DNA of 64,000 nucleotides from AG2 sp036493735 (GCA_036493735.1 DASXPH010000093.1:14737-78736); one strand, 5' to 3'. Positions 35,433 to 45,256 are shown, counted from the stretch's first letter. The notes: a model not told the origin generated them from the sequence alone. Program-made: numbers and translations.

Positions 35433-37481
35433 TCAGAAGGTGGTCCGCAGGGTCGTGAAGACTGCTCTCGGCTGGCCGGGATCGACGACATGTCCGGCAA
35501 CCAACTCCGGGTAGGCGCGATCGAACACATTCCGCACGCCAATCTCCAGCCGCACGGCGCCCCACTGTGCCGAGCCGCTCACGTGGGCGAGACCATAGGC
35601 GCCGAGCACCACGCCCGGCTCGTCGAATGGCGAGTACGGGCCCACCCAGTTACCGGCGAATCGCAAGCGCCACCAGCTGCGCGCCGGGGCTAGCTCCAGC
35701 GCGGCGGCGCCGATGTACTTCGCCGTGTTGTAGACGCGCAGACCGTCCAGCACTGCCGGCGGTTCGGTCTCGTCCTCCGAGACGGCGGTGAGGTGGCGAT
35801 AGCGCGCGTCGAGGAACGTCCAGTTCGTCGTCACGGCCGCGATGGGGCCGACAGGGACCCGCGCGTCGAGCTCCAGCCCCTGACGCCGACTCGCCCCGCC
35901 ATTGTTTGCTTCGCCGGTGAGCGGGTTGAAGGTTTGCTCATTGCTCACGTTCATGCGGAACAGCGCGGCGGTCAGGCTCAACGCCTGCCGACTCGCGACG
36001 GCGTCGTACTTGAGTCCCGTCTCGTAGTTCCACAGGACGACCGGCGCGAGCGCCGGATCGCTGATGATGCCGTCGCTCGAACGAAAGCCACGCGACGTGT
36101 TGGCATAGACGCCAAGGCCCGACGTGACATGGACCAGCGCGCCGACCTTCGGCGAGAACACACCATGACTCGCGCTGGTGCTGACGTCCCCATCCGGCGT
36201 GCTAGTGGTACCCAGCTCGTCGAAGCGGGCGCCGAGATCGAAGCGCAGCCGATCGGTGAAGTCATAGTGCGACTGCGCGAAGAGCGCGCCGGACAGCTGA
36301 CGGCCGGTGACGAGGGTGTTGATCGAGTCGCGAACGCGAGACGTCGTGAAGTAGTTCTCGTAGTGCGAGCGGTCCCACCGCTCCTCGGTACCGATGGTGA
36401 GCTCGCCGCGCTCGGCCTCCCAGGTGAGTGCGCTCGTTAGGCCGTAGCCGTCCCGATGATCTTCCTCCTCCGTCTGGCTCCCCGAGCCCTCGAACCGGCC
36501 GCCGGCGGGCGGAATCGTGAGAAAGAGCTGCCAACGGCCCTGGGTCGCGTACGCGGTCGTGCGCCAAAGGAGCGAATTCGCCATCCAGCGAAGACTCACA
36601 CGCTCCTGGCCCCGCTGCTTGAATCCGCCGTCGCTGGAGTTGGAGACGATGTCGTAATTGTGGTCCGTGAATTCCTGCTCGCTCAGAAAGCCGGCCGAGC
36701 GCCAGCGCGTCCCGTATGCCTCGGCGCCGGCATCTATCGTCCAGCCGGGCGCGATATCGTGGACGATGCGAGCGTGCCCCTGCCCGAGATCGAAGCCGGC
36801 GTTAGGCCGAAAGCCGTCTTCATGTTGGTATCGAGCGCCGATGACGCCACCACCACGCGCGCCGTGATCGAAACCCGTGAGGAGCATCGCGTCGCCACGC
36901 CCGAACGACCCACCTTCGGCACTGAACTGCGTGCCCTGCATCCGCTCGAGCGTGCGCACATTCACGACGCCGGCGACGGCGAAGTTGCCGAACAGCGCAC
37001 TGGTGGGCCCGCGAATGACGTCGATATCGCGCACGCCGCCAGGAAACAACACGCTGAAGTCGTTGTACCCCTCGGCGTGCCCGTTAACCGGTTCGTTGAT
37101 CGGCACGCCGTCGATCCACAACGCGAGATCGGTCGAGTGGTCGGAGCTGAAGCCGCGCAGCGATGCATCGGAGGCGAACCCGGGACCCTGCCCCTGCTCA
37201 TGGACCTCGAGTCCGGCCGTCTGCCGAAGCAGATCGTAAGGGCTGTGAGACGGCGTAAGTTGAATCGTCGCGGCGTCCACGTGCAGTGCGCCGACCGGCT
37301 CCGACCGCGCCGCGGGCGTGACGATGATATTGACCGGCTGAAGTACGGCGCGACGCAGCGAGTCGCGCGACGCGCTGTCCGGCTTCGGTGCGGGTTGCTG
37401 AGCCGCGGCCACCAAGGATGCGCCGGTGAGGATGGCGCAGGCGCCGGCCGCCGCGGCAGCCACGCGAAGGAACGTAGTCAT
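35433..37481 (-). CDS. TonB-dependent outer-membrane receptor
   Basis: This encodes 682 residues. A signal peptide (about 1-27) is followed by a plug domain (VNIIVTPAARSEPVG, YDLLRQTAGLEVHEQGQGPG, SLRGFSSDHSTDLALWIDGVPINEP, GPTSALFGNFAVAGVVNV) and a barrel that ends RAVFTTLRTTF with the terminal Phe expected for outer-membrane insertion. It has no N-terminal carboxypeptidase-like domain. The plug resembles copper/vitamin B12-type receptors. The upstream Cys/His-rich periplasmic gene suggests a metal substrate. Confidence 0.9.
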   Translation of the reverse strand: MTTFLRVAAAAAGACAILTGASLVAAAQQPAPKPDSASRDSLRRAVLQPVNIIVTPAARSEPVGALHVDAATIQLTPSHSPYDLLRQTAGLEVHEQGQGPGFASDASLRGFSSDHSTDLALWIDGVPINEPVNGHAEGYNDFSVLFPGGVRDIDVIRGPTSALFGNFAVAGVVNVRTLERMQGTQFSAEGGSFGRGDAMLLTGFDHGARGGGVIGARYQHEDGFRPNAGFDLGQGHARIVHDIAPGWTIDAGAEAYGTRWRSAGFLSEQEFTDHNYDIVSNSSDGGFKQRGQERVSLRWMANSLLWRTTAYATQGRWQLFLTIPPAGGRFEGSGSQTEEEDHRDGYGLTSALTWEAERGELTIGTEERWDRSHYENYFTTSRVRDSINTLVTGRQLSGALFAQSHYDFTDRLRFDLGARFDELGTTSTPDGDVSTSASHGVFSPKVGALVHVTSGLGVYANTSRGFRSSDGIISDPALAPVVLWNYETGLKYDAVASRQALSLTAALFRMNVSNEQTFNPLTGEANNGGASRRQGLELDARVPVGPIAAVTTNWTFLDARYRHLTAVSEDETEPPAVLDGLRVYNTAKYIGAAALELAPARSWWRLRFAGNWVGPYSPFDEPGVVLGAYGLAHVSGSAQWGAVRLEIGVRNVFDRAYPELVAGHVVDPGQPRAVFTTLRTTF

Positions 37482-37624
37482 TGGATCTTCGGAAGGACGT
37501 GAGCGCGGCGCCGCTCAGTTGCTCGCGCCTGTCGCGCCCGAGCACCCAAAGGCGCCACGTGAGCGCGGCGAACGGCCACCGCGTTAGGCAGCCACGACGC
37601 CCGAGTGGCGCCGCGGCGTGTGCG

Positions 37625-37978
37625 TCAACCGAAGATGACCGGCGGTCCGATGGCGGGGGGAAGGACGAGCTGGACGTCGGCGGAGTACGCGCGAATCTCG
37701 ACCGCGAGCTCCGGCTCGACGAAGGCAACGACGCGCGCCGGCACGAAGGTGGGCGAGGTTGCGAGCCGCGCTCCGACGGCGGGACAGCAAGCACCCGGGC
37801 AGGTGCAGCAATGATGCGCCGACTGCGGCATCGAGCCGTGGTGCGATGCATGGGACGCCGGCATCGCCGTATCGTGGACCGGGCAGGCGTGCAGCGCTGC
37901 CGGGTCGGCGGCGAAGACCGCCAGCCAGCAACCGAGCAGCAGCGAGGCTGCGCGCTGAATCCACGATGCGTTGCGCAT
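37625..37978 (-). CDS. Cys/His-rich exported protein, probable metal binder
   Basis: This encodes 117 residues from ATG 37978. A signal (WIQRAASLLLGCWLAVFAAD) leads to ACPVHDTAMPASHASHHG and HHCCTCPGACCPAVG: seven Cys and seven His in about 45 residues. The remainder is hydrophobic-rich with VLPPAIGPPVIFG at the end. The composition and position upstream of the TonB receptor suggest a periplasmic copper or zinc binder (DUF2946-like). This is inferred from composition. Confidence 0.65.
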   Translation of the reverse strand: MRNASWIQRAASLLLGCWLAVFAADPAALHACPVHDTAMPASHASHHGSMPQSAHHCCTCPGACCPAVGARLATSPTFVPARVVAFVEPELAVEIRAYSADVQLVLPPAIGPPVIFG

Positions 37979-38029
37979 TGTCGTTTCGAACTTACCGGCC
38001 GGACGCGGCTGATAAAAGACAGGCAATCG

Positions 38030-38059
38030 TAAAAAAAAGCGGACGCGATTGCGTCCGCT
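38030..38059 (-). terminator. Intrinsic terminator of the Gly-zipper lipoprotein gene
   Basis: A 9-bp perfect stem (AGCGGACGC/GCGTCCGCT) with a four-base loop is preceded on the plus strand by eight A, which gives the minus-strand transcript a U8 tract. It lies 36 bases beyond the stop at 38095. Confidence 0.88.
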
Positions 38060-38094
38060 CAGTGAATCCCCTGTTCGTCTTTTGGTTCGCCGGC

Positions 38095-38763
38095 TCAGTT
38101 GGTAATCGGAAGGCGATTCGGGATTCTTGGGATGGGATAGGCGGGATAGCCGGACCCAGGATAGCTCGAGGGGGGACGTCGGTGACGACCATCGCTGCGC
38201 GGATCGCAGTGATCGCCATCTACCACACCACCTCGGATCACGGCGCCGAAGATAACGCCGATGACGGTGCCGATGCCGCCACCGTCACCAGATCCGGCGC
38301 TCGAGCCACCACCATCACGTCCCGGTGCGCCCTGGCCAGCGCTCGGGTTCGCCGGGCTGGAAGACGGACGGGGCACCGCCGGCGCTGGTGCTTCGGTCGT
38401 GGGCGCCGGCTCGGGAGAAGGCGCTTGCGACACTTCCTGAACTGTCGGCTGGGCAGCCTCGGCCGCAGCGGTATTTTCTGGGGAGGCCTTTACGGTCGGC
38501 GCCTTCGAGCGGACCGCCTTGGGACCGGATGCCTTCCTGAGCACCTTGGCCGGAGCCGGCGCGCTCTGCTCACCGATCTCGGTGAGGGCGAAGCCCTTGC
38601 CCGCCTGCTGCGATGCGAGGTTCAGATCCGACGTCGAGGCCGCCTGAAGATCCCGTTTGAGATCGTCAGTCATCGCCCTATTCGGCTGATTCCTGCCGCA
38701 AGCCGCCAGCACCGCTGCTGACAGACCAACTGCGAGCATCGAGGATCTCATGACCGTGCGCAC
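38095..38763 (-). CDS. Predicted lipoprotein with Pro/Ala linker and glycine zipper
   Basis: This encodes 222 residues. GTG 38763 is taken as start since GGAGG lies five bases upstream; the internal ATG at 38751 lacks a site. The lipobox is VLAAC (Cys22). A central Ala/Pro/Ser region (about 60-145) leads to a Gly zipper (GGGIGTVIGVIFGAVIRGG) and a Tyr/Pro-rich end. The zipper resembles membrane-active or peptidoglycan-linked lipoproteins such as the OmpA/SlyB type, but no OmpA domain is present. It ends with a strong terminator. Confidence 0.68.
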   Translation of the reverse strand: MRTVMRSSMLAVGLSAAVLAACGRNQPNRAMTDDLKRDLQAASTSDLNLASQQAGKGFALTEIGEQSAPAPAKVLRKASGPKAVRSKAPTVKASPENTAAAEAAQPTVQEVSQAPSPEPAPTTEAPAPAVPRPSSSPANPSAGQGAPGRDGGGSSAGSGDGGGIGTVIGVIFGAVIRGGVVDGDHCDPRSDGRHRRPPSSYPGSGYPAYPIPRIPNRLPITN

Positions 38764-39024
38764 GTGTGCCTCCAAAGCGAGAGCGTACCCTCGAGTGCGG
38801 TGGGTAGTGGCTGCACTCGAGCGTCGCGGCCTTCTATAAAGCACTCGGCGCACCAGTGCCTAACTAGAGCATTCCGCGGTTAAGTCCAGAAATCTTGGAA
38901 TTTGCGTCCCCATTCCGAGACTGGAACGTGCAGCTGTGAGGACAGCAGTGTCCGCCGCAACGGTACGGATCACTCGGGTATAACGAGGGACTCCTCACGG
39001 CGCTTTTCCTGAACGAGACTCGCG

Positions 39025-39567
39025 ATGCGATCGATGAAGACCCGCTGGAGCTCGACGGTCCTTTTTCTGGCCGCGCTTGCAGGTTGTTCAACGCAAGCGA
39101 CGGATCTGACGCCAGCCGAGCGCGGTGCCATCGCACATGACATCGAAGCGAAGGTGCGTGATGCATACGATCTGTCCAAACCAGGGGCAGAGCAGAAAAT
39201 GTTGGCACTCTACGCCGATACTGGCCGCATCGTGTCGACATCAGCGGGTCGCGCAATCGCTTCACGCGACACGATCGCCGAGGGCATTCGACTGTTCTGG
39301 GTGAACGTCGGGTCGAACATGAAGGACCCGAAGTGGATCTGGACGCACACGTATGTGGACGTTCTCTCGCCGAACTCGGCGGTGTTCACCGGTACGTACC
39401 GCGTGCCGCACCTTACCCCTCGCGGCGAGCCGCATGAGATCGATGGCGCGATGACACTGGTGTTTGCTAAGCGGGCTGGAAAATGGGGCGTCGTTCAGGA
39501 GCACCTGTCCGACGCGCCGCCCTTGCAGTCACCGATGCCGATGGATTCGACCATGAAAATGAAGTGA
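39025..39567 (+). CDS. NTF2-like (SnoaL/DUF4440) lipoprotein
   Basis: This encodes 180 residues from ATG 39025 or the in-frame ATG at 39034. The lipobox is LAGC. The mature domain (about 30-165) follows the NTF2-like cone fold: an N-terminal helix (IAHDIEAKVRDAYD), a catalytic-pocket-like segment (AGRAIASRDTIAEGIRLFW) and strands ending AMTLVFAKRAGKWGVVQEH. Family members act as small-molecule binders or isomerases. A Met-rich tail (SPMPMDSTMKMK) is unusual and could bind copper. Confidence 0.72.
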   Translation: MRSMKTRWSSTVLFLAALAGCSTQATDLTPAERGAIAHDIEAKVRDAYDLSKPGAEQKMLALYADTGRIVSTSAGRAIASRDTIAEGIRLFWVNVGSNMKDPKWIWTHTYVDVLSPNSAVFTGTYRVPHLTPRGEPHEIDGAMTLVFAKRAGKWGVVQEHLSDAPPLQSPMPMDSTMKMK

Positions 39568-39590
39568 AGTCGGCCATCACCGACCACCAC

Positions 39591-42422
39591 TTAGTGTATT
39601 GCTCCTGCCGCGCCTGCTCGGCGCGGGTCCGCGCCCGCGGTCACGACCCCATCCCCGATCGTGAGCGCGGCGCCGTAGCCCTCGCGTAACTCGCCGATCA
39701 GGGACACCAGCCGTGGGTGGTAGCCCAGGGAGACGAGCCGTCGGATCACGGTTGGGGAAAAGCCGTCCTCCATTTCGACTGTGAGGCCATCGCTTCCGCG
39801 GAAGCCAGGAAGGAAGCGAGGAAGCTCGAGGGCGGCCTGGGCGTCGAGATGCTCGTCGATGATGCCGACCAGTGTTTGGTACACGGCGGAGGTGATCCAG
39901 GCGTTACCAGCAGCACCGACGGCCGCGACGGGCCTGGGCTTCCGGCCGGCCTCGGAGCGAAACAGGATCGTCGGCGCGATCGTGCTACCGTGGCGGGCAA
40001 AGGGAAGGCGCGCGCCGTAGGCGTTCGGGTCGGTCGAGTAGGACGCGAGCTTGTCATTGTAGATGAAGCCGAGGCCGGGCGTCACGTAGAAGCTGCCGCC
40101 CCACGTGCCCAACGTTTGCGTCACGGCAACCACGTTCCCGTCCGCGTCCGCAACCATGAACGCGGTTGTGCCGGTGGAGTGGTGATAGCGCAGCGAGTCA
40201 CCCTCGCCATCGTTGCCGTCGGTCGGCTTCGGCGCCGCGCACGGCAGCGAGTCACCGCGGAGAACATCGGGGCTGAGTGCCTTGTTCGGATCGAAACAGC
40301 GCCAGCGGGCACGCGCGGTGTCCCGACTGGTGAATGGGTCGAGGTTGACCGGCCAGAGGCCCGGGTCGGCGATGCGATTGCGACTCGAAGGAACGAGCAA
40401 CCACGCGGAAAGCATGGCGTGCAGCGTCGCCGCATCCTCGGTGTAGGGCTTGGGCTCCTTGAATTGCTCGAGCAGGTTCAACGTACCCACGAGCTGGGCG
40501 CCACCCGCGACCGGGGGCGCGCTCGAGTAGAGTGTGTAGCCGCGATAGCTCCCGGCGACGGGCTCGCGCTCCGCGGCGTAGTAGCGCGCGAGATCGCTGA
40601 GCTGCATCGCGTTGCCCCGGTTCCGGAGGTCGGCGACGATGCGGCGCGCAATCTCGCCGCGATAGAAGGCGTCGTCGCCGCCATGCGCGATCTGCTCGAG
40701 GGTCCAGGCGAGATCGGGATTTCGGAGCGTGTCACCGGCGTGGAGGGGCTGACCGTTGCGGAAGAAGAGCGCTCGGGAGCCTTCGTACTTGAGAAAATGC
40801 TCACGCTCGGTCGCAAGCGTTGTGGCGAGACCTTCGCTGACGACATATCCGTCGCGCGCGGCGCGAATGGCTGGGGCGACGATGTCGGCCCACGCGATCT
40901 TCCCGCTGCCGTACTTCGTCACGGCCAGGTGCATCGCCGCGACCGTGCCTGGCACGTTTGCGAGCACCGGACCGTCGTCGGGGAGCCGGCCATTTTGCAG
41001 CAAGCCGGCATTATCGAGTCCCGCTGCCTCGGGCACGCGCGACATGAACTCGATGAGCTGGGGACTGGCCATGGTCGTGCGATAGACGAGCATCTCGCCA
41101 TAGCCGCCGGGGCCACTCGCGTCCGGCTCGACGACGCCTAACGCGAACGACACGGCGGCGGCGGCGTCGACGACGTTGCCGCCTTTGCGCAGAATCTCCA
41201 GGCCCGCCTCGGTGGCTACCGGATGCGCGCTCGAGATCGCGACGCGGCCGGTCGCCGAAGCGCGATACGGCGGCCGTTCGCGGAGCAGCGCGTGGAGGGT
41301 GCCTCGGAGCTCGTCGTCGTTAGGCGACGCGGCCACGCGCTTGCGATAGGAGCTCACGAGCGACTGCCAGCGGCCGCGCGCGCCGGTCGCCGACGTACCT
41401 GCGTAGTACAGTCTCGTCGTCCTGGCGGCGAGCTCGTCGAGCGCGGCGAGGTTGTGCCGCGTGCGCTCGCTCTGCGCCAGGAAGGGAGCATGCGTTGCCG
41501 CCGATGCGGCCGCGAATCCCGCGTCGGGCGGAAGGGGCGCGTCAACCGACCAGAGGCCACCGCTGTCGCTCAGCAGATCGTGCGCCGCGCGGTCGCCGAC
41601 GCGCTCCGGATCCCCGTTGTACGCGACGTCGTCGTCAGGCAGCTCGACCAGGGCGATGCGCCGGCCGTCGGGCGTCCAGGCGGAGGCGGCGTGACGCGTG
41701 CTCACGAGATTCGAATAGCGGCCGTCCAGTGGCACGATGTAAACTCCGCGTCGCGCGCCGCCGGCGGTGTACGTCAGGCGGTCGCCGTTAGGCGACCACG
41801 CCGGCCGTTCGATCGAGGGAGCATTCACGACGGTACTATCGGCGCCGCGCTGATCGGCGGCCGCAATGGATGAACGTACGACGAGCCGGCGTCCGGATTC
41901 CGCGATGACGACGTACGCAATGTGCGCGTTGTCAGGAGACAGCACTGGCCATCGCTCCGCGGAGCGGCCGTTCGTCAGGCGATGCTCGCTCCCGCCCGCG
42001 TCCCGCACCCAGATGCGCGATGCGCTCCCGCGCCCGCGGACGAAGAAGAGACGTCCATCGATGGCGGCCGTTGGCTCGCTCTCGTCCTCATCGCCGCCGA
42101 GGACGCGCGCCGGGGCGGCCACCGCGCCGCTGTCGCCGAGAGCCACCTGCCAGATGTCGAAGCTTCCGGCACGATTCGAGGAGAAGTACAGCGACTTGGC
42201 ATCGGCTGACCATGCCGGCTCGCGATCCCACTCGGGCCCGCTCGTCAGCCGAGTCCACTTGCCGTCCGTGGAAACGATCCAGAGGTCCCCGCGCACACTG
42301 ACGGCGAGCCTTCCGTCGGAGGCAAACGCGATGTTCTGCGCGCCCGCCACGGGCATCGAGGAATTCTGCGCGCCCAGCGAGTACAGAGGCGCGAGGAGGA
42401 GAGCAAGGAAGGCGCGTCGCAT
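39591..42422 (-). CDS. PD40 beta-propeller fused to gamma-glutamyltranspeptidase
   Basis: This encodes 943 residues from ATG 42422, which gives a signal peptide (MRRAFLALLLAPLYSLGAQ). Residues about 35-290 are TolB/PD40 propeller blades (WDREPAWSADAKSLYFSSN, ERWPVLSPDNAHIAYVV, IERPAWSPNGDRLTY). From about 390 a full GGT follows: AHPVATEAGLEILRKGGNVVDAAAAV, GPGGYGEML, PGTVAAMH, then the autocleavage region GTTAFMVADADGNVVAVTQT with Thr752, and GLGFIYNDKLASYS. GGT removes gamma-glutamyl groups from glutathione and related peptides in the periplasm. The residues after the nucleophile (TTAF) differ from the usual TTHxS. Fusion to a propeller is unusual. Confidence 0.85.
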   Translation of the reverse strand: MRRAFLALLLAPLYSLGAQNSSMPVAGAQNIAFASDGRLAVSVRGDLWIVSTDGKWTRLTSGPEWDREPAWSADAKSLYFSSNRAGSFDIWQVALGDSGAVAAPARVLGGDEDESEPTAAIDGRLFFVRGRGSASRIWVRDAGGSEHRLTNGRSAERWPVLSPDNAHIAYVVIAESGRRLVVRSSIAAADQRGADSTVVNAPSIERPAWSPNGDRLTYTAGGARRGVYIVPLDGRYSNLVSTRHAASAWTPDGRRIALVELPDDDVAYNGDPERVGDRAAHDLLSDSGGLWSVDAPLPPDAGFAAASAATHAPFLAQSERTRHNLAALDELAARTTRLYYAGTSATGARGRWQSLVSSYRKRVAASPNDDELRGTLHALLRERPPYRASATGRVAISSAHPVATEAGLEILRKGGNVVDAAAAVSFALGVVEPDASGPGGYGEMLVYRTTMASPQLIEFMSRVPEAAGLDNAGLLQNGRLPDDGPVLANVPGTVAAMHLAVTKYGSGKIAWADIVAPAIRAARDGYVVSEGLATTLATEREHFLKYEGSRALFFRNGQPLHAGDTLRNPDLAWTLEQIAHGGDDAFYRGEIARRIVADLRNRGNAMQLSDLARYYAAEREPVAGSYRGYTLYSSAPPVAGGAQLVGTLNLLEQFKEPKPYTEDAATLHAMLSAWLLVPSSRNRIADPGLWPVNLDPFTSRDTARARWRCFDPNKALSPDVLRGDSLPCAAPKPTDGNDGEGDSLRYHHSTGTTAFMVADADGNVVAVTQTLGTWGGSFYVTPGLGFIYNDKLASYSTDPNAYGARLPFARHGSTIAPTILFRSEAGRKPRPVAAVGAAGNAWITSAVYQTLVGIIDEHLDAQAALELPRFLPGFRGSDGLTVEMEDGFSPTVIRRLVSLGYHPRLVSLIGELREGYGAALTIGDGVVTAGADPRRAGAAGAIH

Positions 42423-42511
42423 GGGCTGGAACTTCGAGGAGCACGCGGCACGTCGCAACTGGAAGTGGCGTACGCGCGTCGCTCAAACCCTCGGACCATC
42501 CATAACCAGCT

Positions 42512-45220
42512 TCAGTCTGCTCTCAGCGCCACATTCGGATCGACATGCGTCGCGCGCCGCGCCGGGATGACGCTCGCGAGAACGGCCACGCCGAGGAGGG
42601 TGAATGCCGCGGCCCCGTAGACGAGTGGATCCTTCGGCGACACGCGGTAGAGCAGTGGCGCGATGAACTTCCCGGCGACGAGGGCGATGGTGCCACCGAT
42701 CAGAATGCCGGCCGTGGCAACCCGAAGGCCACCACCGACGACGAGCCGAAGCACGTCTCCATTCCGAGCGCCGAGGGCAATGCGGACGCCGAGCTCATGG
42801 CTCCGCTGCGTCACGTTGTAAGCGATGACGCTGTACAGACCAACAGCGGCGAGAAGAAGCGCGAGCAGGCCGAAGAGCGCGAACATGGTCGCGCCGAGCT
42901 CCCACGAGCGAAGCTCGCCATCGAGCACTTTACGGAGGGGCAGCACCGAGATGTAGGACACGCCAGGCATCCCGCGCTGGAGCTCACGTCGCACGGTGTT
43001 GGCGAGCGCTGTCGCGTCCCCATGCGTGCGTACCATGAGCCTGCTCCCGATACCGCCCGTTTGCATGAGCGGCGAGTAGTACTGCGTTCTCGGCGGGTCG
43101 GTCAGATTTCGGTCGACGATGTTCGAGGCGATGCCCACCACCGTGGAGCAGGGCACGGTGTCGGCGCTGATGCGCAAGCATTGACCCAACGCATCGGCTT
43201 TGGGCCAGAGCTTTCGCGCCATGGCCTCACTGACAATGGTCACGCGCGGCGCACCATCGCGATCGGCGTCAGTGAAACCGCGACCACGGATGATGCGGGC
43301 ACCCATCGTCGCGAAGTAGCCTGGCGTCACGGTGTTATACAAGTAGTCACCATGGATCGAATCACGCGATTGCGTGAAGAGATCCTCGGTCCAGCTCCAG
43401 TAAAAAGGCACGCCGTTGGTGCTGGCTGCGTTCTCCACCCCCGGAATGGCTCGGGCACGCGCGACGAGATCGCGGCTGAGTGCGACCTGCGCCGCTGAGT
43501 CGAGCTTCATGCCTCGCATCTCGGCAGAAACGAACAGCAGCTGCTCAGTGTCGTAGCCCAGGTCGACCGCGTGCACGTTATGCAGGCTGCGAACGAAGAG
43601 TCCTGCGCCGACGAGCAGGACCACGGACAGCGCTCCTTGCAAAACGAGAAGGGCCATGCGCGTCCGCGAACGATGGTACGTGCCCTCGCGCGCGCCGGCT
43701 TTGAGAGACGCAGTGACGTCGGTGCGGCGTGCAAACAGGGCCGGCGCGATGCCGGTGAGGATGCCGACGGAAATCGCCGCCGCCGCCGTGAACAGCAGAA
43801 CGCGACTGTCCGCGAGCACGGATGGCCATTCGACGTCGGGAAGTATCGCTTTACGCAGCAGCGTGCCGCCCCAGCGCGCGACGAGCAGTCCGGCCGCGGC
43901 GCCGAGCAGTGCCAGCACCATGCTCTCGGTAAGCAACTGAACGAGCAGCCGACCGCGGCTCACGCCTAACGCGACGCGCACGGCGATCTCACGACGGCGC
44001 CGGAACGAGCGCGCGAGCAACAAGTTGGCGACATTGGCGCAGGCGATGAGCAGCACGATGAGCGAGACCCCCACGAGCCAGGTGGCAACCTTCGAGCTGT
44101 TTCCCTGTCTCGGACCGCGGTCGGGGAGCACCGACGCTGCGATCGCACGGGGCCGCGCGATGTCAATTGGGGTAGCGCGCTGCTGCGCCAGATAGCTCCG
44201 CCGAAACGCGCTGGTGAGGTCTGCGCTTGCCGCCTCCACGCTCACGCCCGGCTTTCGCAGCGCGAGCATCGCCATCCAGGTCATGTTGTGGGTCGTGTAC
44301 CATTTCGACGCATCGACTCCGGAGATGCCGGCAAAGATGTCGTGGACACCACTCGTGATCGGGATGAACGCGATGGGCCCGACCTGATCGGCACCAACGA
44401 AGGCACGCGGCGTGACGCCGATAATCGTGTAGCTGTGCCTGCCTAACGAAATCGACTGGCCAAGGGCGTCGGCCCGACCGCCGTAGTGGGATTGCCAGTA
44501 GCCGTAAGCGAGCACGGCGACCGCGTCACCTTCCGGGATGTGGTCCTCGGATGGACCGAAGTAGCGGCCAAGGGCGGGCGGGGCATCGAAGAAAGGCCAG
44601 AAGCTCGCGCTCACCATGCCGACGCGCTTCTCGGTCGTTTCCTCGCCCGTGCCGACGGCGAGGTCGTAATAGAAGAACGCGGCGGTACGGCTGAACGAAG
44701 TCGTGTACTTGGTGAGGTCCAGGTAGCGGGTGTAGCTCATGTTGGCCGACGTGTAGTCGCGCCCGCCGTCGTTGTAACTGAGATACACGAGGTTCGTGCG
44801 CGACGGCGTGGCAAGGTACGCCGGAGGGCGGAAGAGCAGGCGATCGATGATGCCGAACATCGTCGCGTTCGCGCCGACGCCTAACGCAAGCGCGAGAACG
44901 ACGACGAGGGTGAAGCCGCGTGCGGCGCGGAGTCCGCGAATGGCGTACCTGAGGTCCTGGCCAATCGCGCTGAACCAGTCGGCGCGTCGGTCCCGCTCGG
45001 CACGTGAACGGTCGATTGCCTCGAGGCGGTCGCGGGTGCGCTCGACATCGCCGAAGCGGCGCTCGGCCTCGCGCCGCGCGCCGGACTCGCTCATTCCCTG
45101 GCTCATGTAGTGTTTGACCGTCATCTCGAAGTGGAAGCGCAGCTCGTCGTCCACGGCGCGCGCAACGCGGCCCGGCCCGAGTTCGAGCCGGAAGAGTCGA
45201 CGAATCCCGCGCGGGAGCAC
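42512..45220 (-). CDS. ADOP-type ABC transporter permease with N-terminal prefix domain
   Basis: This encodes 902 residues. A charged N-terminal prefix (about 1-90, DDELRFHFEMTVKHYMSQGMSESGARREAERRFGDVERTRD) precedes the first membrane helix, as in many ADOP proteins. Two MacB-type periplasmic domains and two FtsX helix clusters follow, with RREIAVRVALGVSRGRLLVQLLTES and SHELGVRIALGARNGDVLRLVV. It lies 36 bases downstream of a PadR regulator on the same strand, a common pairing. The substrate is unknown; a response to toxic compounds is plausible from the PadR link. Confidence 0.9.
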   Translation of the reverse strand: MLPRGIRRLFRLELGPGRVARAVDDELRFHFEMTVKHYMSQGMSESGARREAERRFGDVERTRDRLEAIDRSRAERDRRADWFSAIGQDLRYAIRGLRAARGFTLVVVLALALGVGANATMFGIIDRLLFRPPAYLATPSRTNLVYLSYNDGGRDYTSANMSYTRYLDLTKYTTSFSRTAAFFYYDLAVGTGEETTEKRVGMVSASFWPFFDAPPALGRYFGPSEDHIPEGDAVAVLAYGYWQSHYGGRADALGQSISLGRHSYTIIGVTPRAFVGADQVGPIAFIPITSGVHDIFAGISGVDASKWYTTHNMTWMAMLALRKPGVSVEAASADLTSAFRRSYLAQQRATPIDIARPRAIAASVLPDRGPRQGNSSKVATWLVGVSLIVLLIACANVANLLLARSFRRRREIAVRVALGVSRGRLLVQLLTESMVLALLGAAAGLLVARWGGTLLRKAILPDVEWPSVLADSRVLLFTAAAAISVGILTGIAPALFARRTDVTASLKAGAREGTYHRSRTRMALLVLQGALSVVLLVGAGLFVRSLHNVHAVDLGYDTEQLLFVSAEMRGMKLDSAAQVALSRDLVARARAIPGVENAASTNGVPFYWSWTEDLFTQSRDSIHGDYLYNTVTPGYFATMGARIIRGRGFTDADRDGAPRVTIVSEAMARKLWPKADALGQCLRISADTVPCSTVVGIASNIVDRNLTDPPRTQYYSPLMQTGGIGSRLMVRTHGDATALANTVRRELQRGMPGVSYISVLPLRKVLDGELRSWELGATMFALFGLLALLLAAVGLYSVIAYNVTQRSHELGVRIALGARNGDVLRLVVGGGLRVATAGILIGGTIALVAGKFIAPLLYRVSPKDPLVYGAAAFTLLGVAVLASVIPARRATHVDPNVALRAD

Positions 45221-45250
45221 GATCGGTGGTCTGTGGACGGTGATCGGTTG
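45221..45250. repeat. CGGTGGT-type heptamer repeat inside the padR-permease operon
   Basis: The run CGGTGGT, CTGTGGA, CGGTGAT, CGGTTGT keeps perfect period seven and fills nearly all of the 36-base gap between the two genes. It nearly matches the run at 33572. Confidence 0.72.
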
Positions 45251-45256
45251 TCGCCG

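Noticed and set aside
36456..37502. Long plus-strand open frame opposite the TonB receptor
   Set aside because: It has no family features, is Arg/Ala-rich as expected of antisense frames at high GC, and lies fully opposite a clear receptor gene.
39717..41141. 474-codon plus-strand frame opposite the PD40-GGT gene
   Set aside because: Composition is that of a GC-rich shadow; the GGT motifs on the other strand are unambiguous.
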